From positions 1-21,521 of the forward strand of contig JAOAFK010000146.1 in assembly GCA_026416315.1 (NCBI GenBank): DNA of 21,521 nucleotides, written 5' to 3'. Origin of the DNA: Syntrophorhabdaceae bacterium. Its GTDB lineage: Bacteria > Desulfobacterota > Syntrophorhabdia > Syntrophorhabdales > Syntrophorhabdaceae. The translations under genes were made by a program, and so were the position numbers. This document shows positions 7,718 through 14,952 of this stretch, in pieces; position 1 is the first letter of the stretch; every line of letters starts with the position of its first letter. Below the pieces are notes generated by a model. It had not been told where the DNA came from, did no database searches, and saw only the letters and a list, made by a program, of their open reading frames with translations.

Positions 7718-9094
7718 TTAATGACGGGGTTTGAACGGAATTTTGTAAAATTTCATTTTTTTAGTCAACGTGGGCCTTGATATGCCAAGTATTTCACATG
7801 CTTTTCCATAATGCCATTTTACATCATTTAAAATTTTCAAAATTTTTTCTTTTTCTGATTCTAAAACGTGTGAGTTTTTTTTATAGTTTTCATCAATTTT
7901 TATAGAATTTAATTCATGATTATAATTTAAAAGAGAATCAATAGTTTTATCAAGGATTGTATCACCTTTTGTCTGGATCGCAGCTTTTGTTAAAACATTT
8001 TCAAGTTCTCTAATATTGCCAGGCCATGAATACATAATCAATCTGTTCATGGCTTTTTCTTCCACATGTTTTATTTTAATGCCTATTTCTGTATTTATTT
8101 TCTTTATAAGATATTTAACAATTAATGGTATATCTTCTTTTCTTTCTCTTAGAGGAGGCATTTTTATAGTAGCCACGCTCAATCTGTAGTATAGGTCTTC
8201 GCGAAACTTTCCTTCTTTCACAAGATTAACAAGGTCTTTATTTGTTGCTGCAATTATTCTTGCGTTTAACTTTAATGTCTTTGACCCCCCTACATGTTGA
8301 AACTCTCTTTCTTGCAGTACCCTTAGCAACTTTGCCTGTAATTCGATTGGTAACTCTCCAATTTCATCAAGAAAAACAGTTCCATCTTCAGCAATTTCAA
8401 ATAATCCTTTTTTTAAAGAAATTGCACCTGTAAAAGCACCCTTTTCATGACCAAATAGTTCACTTTCAAGAAGATTTTCTACAATTGCTGAACAATTTAT
8501 TGCCACAAAAGGCTTATCTTTATAAGCACTATAAAAGTGGATTGCCTTTGCTACAAGCTCTTTTCCAGTCCCTGTCTCTCCTTCAATTAAAACATTAACT
8601 CTATTTGTTGAAAGGATACCAATTGTTTTAAATATTTCATTCATCTTTTTAGTCTTACCTATAATCTCATTTTTTTGAAAATCTCTTTCTGTGATCGTTG
8701 AAATATGACTGACTTTATGTTTAAGTTTTAAAAGTTCATTGGCTTTTTCTATTGCCTTTTCAAGTTCATCCACATCTATAGGTTTTGGGATATATTCGAA
8801 TGCACCAAGTCTTATAGCCTTTATAGTTGTTGACATATCATGAAAGGCGGTGATGATTATAACATATGGAGAATCTTCTTGTTTTTTTAATGCTTCAAGT
8901 ATTGTAAGTCCATCTATGTCAGGAAGTCTCACATCAAGTATCACTATTTCTGGTAAGAAAGAATTTATCTTTTCTTGACATTCTAAACCATTTTTTGCAC
9001 ATTGAACATTAAAACCTTTATCAGATAGATATCCTTCTAAAAGTTCAAGAGAGGTTGGTTCATCATCTACAATTAATATTCTTGGTTTTATCAT
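7718..9094 (-). CDS. NtrC-family sigma-54-dependent response regulator
   Basis: The 458-residue protein has an N-terminal receiver domain (acidic pair Asp10/Asp11, phospho-acceptor Asp54 in ILDVRLPDIDG, Lys105), a sigma-54 AAA+ domain with Walker A GETGTGKE (173-180), the sigma-54 contact loop GAFTGA (220-225) and Walker B VFLDEIGE (241-248), and a C-terminal Fis-type helix-turn-helix (ACEILGISRPTLTKKM). When phosphorylated, such proteins form rings that remodel the closed sigma-54 promoter complex. Its ATG overlaps the stop of the histidine kinase gene by 4 nt (ATGA), so the two form a cognate pair. The adjacent ligase operon, preceded by a candidate sigma-54 promoter, is the most likely target. 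Confidence 0.93.
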   Translation of the reverse strand: MIKPRILIVDDEPTSLELLEGYLSDKGFNVQCAKNGLECQEKINSFLPEIVILDVRLPDIDGLTILEALKKQEDSPYVIIITAFHDMSTTIKAIRLGAFEYIPKPIDVDELEKAIEKANELLKLKHKVSHISTITERDFQKNEIIGKTKKMNEIFKTIGILSTNRVNVLIEGETGTGKELVAKAIHFYSAYKDKPFVAINCSAIVENLLESELFGHEKGAFTGAISLKKGLFEIAEDGTVFLDEIGELPIELQAKLLRVLQEREFQHVGGSKTLKLNARIIAATNKDLVNLVKEGKFREDLYYRLSVATIKMPPLRERKEDIPLIVKYLIKKINTEIGIKIKHVEEKAMNRLIMYSWPGNIRELENVLTKAAIQTKGDTILDKTIDSLLNYNHELNSIKIDENYKKNSHVLESEKEKILKILNDVKWHYGKACEILGISRPTLTKKMKFYKIPFKPRH

Positions 9095-10629
9095 TTTACT
9101 ATTTCTTTTTTAATTTTTGCTCTAATTGGGAAAAATATATTAAAACACATTCCCCCATTTTTTTCAGGGTATGCCTCAATCATTCCATTGTGGGCTTCAA
9201 TAATGCGTTTTGCATTGGCAAGTCCAAGACCTGTTCCTTTTGGTTTTTTACTAAAATATGGGTCAAAAATGTATGGCAAATCTTCTTTATCAAGGCCACA
9301 ACCATTATCTATTATGGACAGCTTTATAGCCTTATTTTCTTTAATTTCTCTAATATCTATATTGATTCTACCATGAATGTCTACAGCATCTATAGAGTTT
9401 AAAAGCAAGTTTATTATTGCCTGTTCTATCTTTTCCCTATCAAGCATAAGATAAGGTAAATTATTTCCAAATGATTTTTTTATTACTATCATTTTTTCTT
9501 TGATCCTTTCCTCTAAAGCCTCGATACAATTTTCAACCAAATCAGGTAGATAATTTTTAGAAAATTCAAACTTAATAGGCTTGGCAAAATCAAGCATTTC
9601 CATAGCTATTTTGTCTAATCGTAAAATCTGTTGTGATAAGATCTCCAATCTTCTTTTATCTGTTCCTTTCACAGTATTATTTTTAAGTAACATTTGAATG
9701 CTCATCTTTGCAGAAGAAAGTGGGTTTCTAATCTCATGTGCAAGAGAAGTAGTTAAGTGGCCTATATGTGCAAGGTTTTCTGACTCACGGATTCTTCTCT
9801 CCATCTCAACTCTTTCTGTTATGTCACGACAAATGCCTATGACGGCAATTCTACCTTCGTAATTTGTCAATGAAACAGTATTTTCAGTAGGCAGTGAATC
9901 ACCTTTTTTAGTTAGTCTAAAATATACATATTGTTGTTTTGAAGTCCCTGTTGTTATTCTATCATTATATAATTTTTTAACATAATCTAATGATTTTGGA
10001 GAAACAAAATCAGTATAGCCTCTACCTATCACCTCTTTTATTGTATAGCCATGCATTTTACAAAACGCTTTATTTGCAAATACTATTTTTCCATCTTGAT
10101 TGACAAAATAACCATCTCTTATTTTTTCAACTAACATTCTATATTTTTTTTCTGATTCAGCAAGCTGTTTAGTCCTTTCAGCGACCTTTTCCTCAAGTTT
10201 TAATGCATATTCTTTTATTTCCATCTCATGCAGTTCATGATAGTAATCAGTAAATTTTTGAATCGTGTGGGCCATGACATCATTTATCTTTTTTATCGCA
10301 ATTATAAATTCTTGTCGTTCTAAATTTTCATTATTCAAAATATCAATCAATACAGTTCTATATAATTCAAAAGCTTTTTGAATTTCAGTTAATGAAAAAC
10401 CAGAGCGAGATCTTAAGTTGGCTATCCACAGGATTGTTTTATCTAAAGCCCTGTAATCATTTTTTATTAACGCATCAAAATTTGCATCTGTGACACAGGT
10501 AATAGTTTTATAAAGATTTTCAACTGGCAAGGCAGAATATTTAGGGCTTACTTCGGTTTTGAGCCTTTTTACCCAAATATTTATAATATTATCTCTATTT
10601 TTTTTGAGTAGTTCTGAAAAGTTTTTCAT
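9091..10629 (-). CDS. Cytoplasmic PAS-domain sensor histidine kinase
   Basis: The 512-residue protein has no transmembrane helix, so it probably senses an intracellular cue. Residues 1-135 form an all-helical N-terminal region resembling the RsbRD-type sensory domain (tentative), followed by a coiled coil (about 135-160), a PAS domain (about 160-275), HisKA with phospho-acceptor His298 in SLAHEIRNPL, and HATPase with N box Asn411 (NSIDAV), G1 DNGCG (441-445) and G2 KGTGLGL (464-470). It should autophosphorylate and pass phosphate to the NtrC-type regulator encoded 4 nt overlapping downstream. By position it may sense an aromatic acid, its CoA thioester or the redox state; the sequence does not decide between them. 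Confidence 0.9.
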   Translation of the reverse strand: MKNFSELLKKNRDNIINIWVKRLKTEVSPKYSALPVENLYKTITCVTDANFDALIKNDYRALDKTILWIANLRSRSGFSLTEIQKAFELYRTVLIDILNNENLERQEFIIAIKKINDVMAHTIQKFTDYYHELHEMEIKEYALKLEEKVAERTKQLAESEKKYRMLVEKIRDGYFVNQDGKIVFANKAFCKMHGYTIKEVIGRGYTDFVSPKSLDYVKKLYNDRITTGTSKQQYVYFRLTKKGDSLPTENTVSLTNYEGRIAVIGICRDITERVEMERRIRESENLAHIGHLTTSLAHEIRNPLSSAKMSIQMLLKNNTVKGTDKRRLEILSQQILRLDKIAMEMLDFAKPIKFEFSKNYLPDLVENCIEALEERIKEKMIVIKKSFGNNLPYLMLDREKIEQAIINLLLNSIDAVDIHGRINIDIREIKENKAIKLSIIDNGCGLDKEDLPYIFDPYFSKKPKGTGLGLANAKRIIEAHNGMIEAYPEKNGGMCFNIFFPIRAKIKKEIVK

Positions 10630-10640
10630 TTTATCTTATA

Positions 10641-10658
10641 GTGTTTAATATTTAACAC
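10641..10658. promoter_or_regulatory. Imperfect palindrome upstream of the histidine kinase gene
   Basis: An 18-nt near-palindrome, GTGTT-T-AATATT-T-AACAC, has only one mismatched pair and lies 11 nt before the kinase start codon, where a repressor or autoregulator could bind. No known operator was recognised. Confidence 0.3.
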
Positions 10659-10702
10659 AGTAACCAAAAAAATTAAATAATTACAAAAAATTTATTTTAA
10701 GA

Positions 10703-10732
10703 TTGACATAAAACTTTTTCTTGTGTTGAAAT
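10703..10732 (+). promoter_or_regulatory. Candidate sigma-70-type promoter for the membrane-anchored TPR-like gene
   Basis: A perfect -35 TTGACA (10703-10708) is followed after 18 nt by TGAAAT (10727-10732), a 4/6 match to TATAAT. The predicted transcription start falls at or next to the ATG at 10741, which would make the transcript leaderless or nearly so. Confidence 0.4.
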
Positions 10733-10740
10733 ACCGTGTC

Positions 10741-11211
10741 ATGGCAAAAAAGAAAAAAGATATAGATAAGGTAATAAAACAGCCCGATATTGTTATAAGA
10801 ACAATAAGCGCGGGCTATGAATGGTTAAAGAAAAATTTAAAACAGTGCATTATTGTTGCATCTGTTGTTGTTATTTTAGCCTGTGCTGCCTTTGGATATA
10901 AGATATATCTGGATAGAAAAGATGAAGAAATCCAGAGGCTTTTTGCAGAGGGGATGAAGTATTATAGGGAATATACAATAACTGGGAAGGATGAGGCCTT
11001 AAATAAGGCAGAAGAATTATTTAAAAAAGTTTCAAGTGAAGCAGGTGGAAATATAAAGGCACTATCGAAATTATATATTGGCAGGATTAGCTACATAAAA
11101 GGCAAGATGGATGATGCAATAAAATTATATAAGGATGCCCAGGCAGAGACAGATGCCGAGGCCATAAAAATGTTATCTAAAAAGGCCCTCGATGTTATTG
11201 AAAAGAAATAG
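10741..11211 (+). CDS. Membrane-anchored tetratricopeptide-like protein (YfgM-like architecture)
   Basis: From the ATG at 10741 the protein has 156 residues: a Lys-rich cytoplasmic N-terminus, one transmembrane helix (CIIVASVVVILACAAFGYKI, about residues 37-56), and an outer helical region with two or three degenerate TPR-like helices (LFAEGMKYY, ALNKAEELFKKV, LSKLYIGRISYIKGKMDDAIKLYKDA). This resembles the YfgM/TPR_21 group, which acts near the Sec translocon in enterobacteria; similarity is by architecture only. A GTG at 10723 would add six residues, but neither start has a Shine-Dalgarno sequence and the shorter protein has the more usual basic MAKKKK start. It is convergent with the GalT-like gene, with 6 nt between the stops. 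Confidence 0.7.
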   Translation: MAKKKKDIDKVIKQPDIVIRTISAGYEWLKKNLKQCIIVASVVVILACAAFGYKIYLDRKDEEIQRLFAEGMKYYREYTITGKDEALNKAEELFKKVSSEAGGNIKALSKLYIGRISYIKGKMDDAIKLYKDAQAETDAEAIKMLSKKALDVIEKK

Positions 11212-11217
11212 TTTCAA

Positions 11218-12252
11218 TTAGAAAAACTTTTTAACTTTTTGGCATAATTCTTCTGGCAACATGACACTCACCGGTTCCATAAGAAGAGACTGGAAAAAAT
11301 TGAGATCCGGTGCATAATCCCTCATATTTAAAAATGTCCTCGGGATGATTCTAAAATGACATGGAAAGAATCGCTGGTTTTCTTCACCGAAAAAGATCGT
11401 TGCATTAAAACTATAGATGCCATCCTCTTTATAGTATTTAAATACATTTAATAAACCAGAAGTAAGGTCCTGAATTGCCTCATTGCCAAATTCATCTATA
11501 GAGTATATTTCAGGGAATACGCACATGACCTCACCTATTATGCCAAGGGATACGAAGGATGCAAGCCATACGCTACTACCTATTTTACCAATGAACCTTT
11601 CATTACGATTTTCTTCTTCTCTTATCAATTCATCCCAGAAGCTTATCCGGTGTTTTTCATAAAACTCTTTCGATGCCCTGTATTCATCTGTAAACTGGTT
11701 TCCTGGGAATTGGCTCGCAAAGTACTGCTGATGTGGATGGACAAGCCCTCCCCCTGAGGGAGGCATATAGTTCCAGCTCATAAGATGATATGGGAGATGC
11801 GGCTCTATCTTTTTAATTCTTTTTAGAAAATCAATGCCCACATAGAATGCATCGAAAAGCCTCTTTTCTGAAAAACCATCCACAGGGCATACATGCTCAT
11901 CTGTCATAATCACTACTGCACTGTATATGTCATAGGGAAAAAGATTGGGGATAAGCACAGATTCTCCCCTTACAATCCTTCCCTCTGGTATAATTTCTTT
12001 TTTAAATTTAGGGGTTGTTCTTTCTCTGTTTTCTAAACAAAATGGACAGAACCCCTTTTTCTCGGGCTTTGAATATTCTTCAAGGGGTAATTTTTGAGGC
12101 TTTATTGCACCAAAGTGGGAGAAATGGCCTGTCCTACCTGTTAGTGGGTCAATCCTTACCTGAAATTTTACAGTGGTTTCCTGAAAACCCTTTCTCGGAT
12201 CAAGAAATGCACTCTCTGATTCGAATATATTGAACACTATCTTTGAAGCCAT
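11218..12252 (-). CDS. Galactose-1-phosphate uridylyltransferase-like nucleotidyltransferase
   Basis: This 344-residue member of the HIT superfamily GalT branch has the zinc pair CPFC (Cys69, Cys72), a further likely zinc His120, and the nucleotidyl-transfer motif HPHQQ (His172-Gln176) preceded by a Gly run. The second His of HPH is the residue that becomes uridylylated or adenylylated in the family. The overall order matches GalT and the related ADP-glucose:phosphate adenylyltransferases, but sequence outside the motifs is divergent and no galactose gene is nearby, so the sugar phosphate substrate is uncertain. It stands alone on the minus strand, with a GGGGTG ribosome-binding site. Confidence 0.75.
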   Translation of the reverse strand: MASKIVFNIFESESAFLDPRKGFQETTVKFQVRIDPLTGRTGHFSHFGAIKPQKLPLEEYSKPEKKGFCPFCLENRERTTPKFKKEIIPEGRIVRGESVLIPNLFPYDIYSAVVIMTDEHVCPVDGFSEKRLFDAFYVGIDFLKRIKKIEPHLPYHLMSWNYMPPSGGGLVHPHQQYFASQFPGNQFTDEYRASKEFYEKHRISFWDELIREEENRNERFIGKIGSSVWLASFVSLGIIGEVMCVFPEIYSIDEFGNEAIQDLTSGLLNVFKYYKEDGIYSFNATIFFGEENQRFFPCHFRIIPRTFLNMRDYAPDLNFFQSLLMEPVSVMLPEELCQKVKKFF

Positions 12253-12389
12253 ATTGACACCCCGGAAACTAAATTTAAGGCCTTTTCATGTTAACATACA
12301 TGTGATTTTTTACACAATAATTTTTGTAAAGGAAAATTTGTTTCGCTGCCTTTCTTGAAAATCCTGTTTATGTGTAATACTATTCTTCT

Positions 12390-13136
12390 ATGTATGTGAA
12401 TCTTGGGAAATGGACAGAAAAAGGCATCGACGAGATATTGAAAAATGCTAAAAAGATAAATGACCCAGGAGAAAGGGTGAGTTTTATTTCAGGTTTTTTT
12501 CTAAAAACAGCTTATATAGAGTCCACATTAATAGGCAGTTCAGCCACAGAAGAAGAACTCGTGGTAAATCTTTCAGGGGTTGATTGCTTTACTTTTATAG
12601 ATTATGTGGAGGCAATGAGGCTATCAGAATCATATGAAGATTTTCTAAAAAACCTTACAAGGTTAAGATATAGAGATGCCATAGTAAGTTTTGAGTGTAG
12701 AAACCATTTTTTCACAGACTGGATAGAAAATAACACTCAATTTATCGAAGATGTCACGGAAGTTGTTGGAAAAGAAAAGACAAGGCAAGCAAAAAAGATA
12801 CTGAATTTAAAAGAAGATGGTTCACTATTTTTAGAGGGGATAGAGATCAAAGAAAGGAAGTTACGCTACATTCCCACTCAAGATATCAATGATACATTCA
12901 TGAATCTTATAAAAACAGGTGACTATATAGGCATCTATACTGAAACAGAAGGTCTTGATGTATCCCATGTGGGTATTGCAATAAAGATGGAAGATGCAAT
13001 GAAATTCAGACATGCCTCTTCAAGAAAAAATGTGATGATGGTAGTAGATGAAGACTTCAAGGAATATATAGAAGGAAAAGACGGTGTCATTGTTTTAAGA
13101 CCAAAATCCTATATTTATGGAACCAAGATGTGTTAA
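12390..13136 (+). CDS. DUF1460 family protein (N-acetylmuramoyl-L-alanine amidase-like, NlpC/P60-like fold)
   Basis: The 248-residue protein carries the DUF1460 hallmarks: a Cys nucleophile in SGVDCFTFIDYVEA (Cys66), a His in DVSHVGIAI (His193) and a second conserved RHASS segment (His208). Family members are cysteine amidases or peptidases acting on cell-wall fragments. No signal peptide is visible and an in-frame stop at 12375 rules out a longer N-terminus, so this copy may act in the cytoplasm, perhaps in wall-fragment recycling (inference). The ATG has no Shine-Dalgarno sequence, and a TAATAC element sits about 10 nt upstream, hinting at a leaderless transcript. The MoxR gene follows after 14 nt. 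Confidence 0.75.
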   Translation: MYVNLGKWTEKGIDEILKNAKKINDPGERVSFISGFFLKTAYIESTLIGSSATEEELVVNLSGVDCFTFIDYVEAMRLSESYEDFLKNLTRLRYRDAIVSFECRNHFFTDWIENNTQFIEDVTEVVGKEKTRQAKKILNLKEDGSLFLEGIEIKERKLRYIPTQDINDTFMNLIKTGDYIGIYTETEGLDVSHVGIAIKMEDAMKFRHASSRKNVMMVVDEDFKEYIEGKDGVIVLRPKSYIYGTKMC

Positions 13137-13150
13137 AATAACTGAGAAAA

Positions 13151-14083
13151 ATGGAAAACAAAAACAATAAGGTTCAAAAAATCATAGATTTTCTCTCCAA
13201 CTATCTTCAGGGCAAAGAAAAGCCCTTAAGGCTTGCCCTAATCGCGTTTTTTTCAAGGGGGCACCTCCTCATTGAAGACCTCCCAGGTCTTGGAAAGACG
13301 ACCCTTGCCATAGGCATTGCCAAATCCTTAGGTCTTACATTCGGAAGGATCCAGTGTACAAGTGACCTTTTGCCCACAGATATAACAGGTCTCTCTATAT
13401 ACAATAAAACAACCGGAGAATTTGAATTTCATCCAGGCCCTATCTTCAATAACATCGTCCTCTGTGATGAAATAAACCGGGCTACACCAAAAACTCAGAG
13501 TGCACTCCTTGAGGCCATGGGAGAAAAGCAGGTCACCATTGAAGGTAAGACCTATAAACTACCACGCCTTTTTTCCATCATTGCCACACAGAATCCTGTA
13601 GAGCAATTTGGAACCTTTCCTCTACCTGAATCTCAGCTTGACAGGTTCATGATGAAAATAAGCATTGGATACCCTTCAAACGAGGCTGAAAGGGAGATTT
13701 TAAAGATAGGAAGTAAAAGGGAAGAGCTCTACTACATTGAACCCATTATGACAAAAGAAGATGCAGAGGAGATACAAATAAGCATTGAAAAGGATGTATA
13801 TGTGTCTGAAAAGGTGCTCGATTACATAATGGCCATTATAAACAAAACAAGGAGAAACGGATACATCACAGCAGGACTTTCTACAAGGGGTGCATTGACA
13901 TTGATGACAACGGCAAAGACAAATGCTTATTTCCACGGCAGGAACTTTGTAATCCCTGAAGATATAAAGGAGCTCATTGAGTTTACCGTACCCCACAGGG
14001 TCATATTCAAAGAAGAATACGAAAGTCTTGATAAGAGGGAGATTATAAAATCTTTAATAGAAGAAATACCCACCCCCGCGTGA
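13151..14083 (+). CDS. MoxR family AAA+ ATPase
   Basis: The 310-residue ATPase shows Walker A DLPGLGKT (43-50), Walker B VLCDEINRA (from 103), sensor 1 IATQNP (Asn148) and the arginine-finger region QLDRFMMK, all typical of MoxR/RavA-type AAA+ proteins, followed by a helical lid. MoxR proteins act as chaperone-like ATPases helping to assemble or activate partner complexes, often with DUF58 and von Willebrand factor A proteins. The DUF58 gene starts within its stop codon (GTGA overlap), which is the classic MoxR-DUF58-transglutaminase arrangement. No VWA-domain gene follows here. Confidence 0.93.
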   Translation: MENKNNKVQKIIDFLSNYLQGKEKPLRLALIAFFSRGHLLIEDLPGLGKTTLAIGIAKSLGLTFGRIQCTSDLLPTDITGLSIYNKTTGEFEFHPGPIFNNIVLCDEINRATPKTQSALLEAMGEKQVTIEGKTYKLPRLFSIIATQNPVEQFGTFPLPESQLDRFMMKISIGYPSNEAEREILKIGSKREELYYIEPIMTKEDAEEIQISIEKDVYVSEKVLDYIMAIINKTRRNGYITAGLSTRGALTLMTTAKTNAYFHGRNFVIPEDIKELIEFTVPHRVIFKEEYESLDKREIIKSLIEEIPTPA

Positions 14084-14952
14084 TAAAGATAACAAGGGCA
14101 GGTTTTCTTTATATACTGCTCACAATCTTTCTCGGTATATCTGCTATAAACACGGGAAATAACCTTATTTATCTTATAGTGGCAGCACTATTGAGTTTCA
14201 TGGGTATATCGGGATTTTTCGGCAAAAACAACCTTTTTAGAATTGAAATTGATATTGAATTCCCCCAGGAGATATATGCAAAAAATGAATTTCCCCTTAA
14301 GGTTACATTAAGAAATAAAAAAAGGGTGCTACCTGTATTTCTCATGAAGGTTCATATAAACGGAAAAGATGCCTTTTTCCCTTATGTGGATCCAAAAGGA
14401 ACTGAAACAAGATACATCAACATCTCATTCCCAAAAAGGGGTAGATACATAATAGATCATATATATGTGTATTCTGTATTTCCTTTCAATTTTTTTACAA
14501 GGTATAGGTCCCTGGAAAAGACCTTTGAATGCATAGTGTTTCCTCCATTAAAAGAGTGTTCCCTCATTACCCTTTATGAAAAAAACAAGAGATTAAAGGG
14601 AGACAGAACTTCGGATTCCATCGGTTACGATACAGACATAGTCTCCATCAGGGAATATGTGTACGGAGACCCCCTTAAATATATAAATTGGAAGGCAACG
14701 GCAAAGACAGGAAAGCTCAAAACTAAAGAGCTATCATCTCTTGTATATAGACCTGTTTTTATCAACTTTGATGAGGTGTTAATTTCTGATTTAGAGGAAA
14801 GGATTTCCTGTGTTGCCTACACTGTTTTAAAACTCATAAAGGCCAATATGCCTGTTGGTCTGAGAATAAAAGATAAGACTCTCATGCCTGATGTGTCTTA
14901 CAACCACAAGATCAATATACTCAAGGAACTTGCCCTTTATGAAGGTAGTTGA
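14080..14952 (+). CDS. DUF58 domain membrane protein
   Basis: The 290-residue protein starts with two adjacent hydrophobic helices (about residues 8-22 and 27-46), then an extracytoplasmic beta-rich region and the DUF58 signature REYVYGDPLKYINWKATAKT (about 191-210). It starts at GTG in the overlap GTGA with moxR, showing translational coupling. DUF58 proteins pair with MoxR ATPases and may be their substrates; the biochemical role is not established. The conserved GD and W-K residues are present, so the domain looks intact, although the chain is on the short side. Confidence 0.88.
   Translation: MIKITRAGFLYILLTIFLGISAINTGNNLIYLIVAALLSFMGISGFFGKNNLFRIEIDIEFPQEIYAKNEFPLKVTLRNKKRVLPVFLMKVHINGKDAFFPYVDPKGTETRYINISFPKRGRYIIDHIYVYSVFPFNFFTRYRSLEKTFECIVFPPLKECSLITLYEKNKRLKGDRTSDSIGYDTDIVSIREYVYGDPLKYINWKATAKTGKLKTKELSSLVYRPVFINFDEVLISDLEERISCVAYTVLKLIKANMPVGLRIKDKTLMPDVSYNHKINILKELALYEGS

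Noticed and set aside
12254..12282. TTGACA at 12254 as a plus-strand promoter for DUF1460
   Set aside because: No -10 element exists at 16-18 nt spacing, and the hexamer overlaps the ribosome-binding region of the opposite gene.
12288..12297. Palindrome ATGTTAACAT between the GalT-like and DUF1460 genes
   Set aside because: A single 10-nt AT-rich palindrome is expected by chance and no repeat of it was seen nearby.
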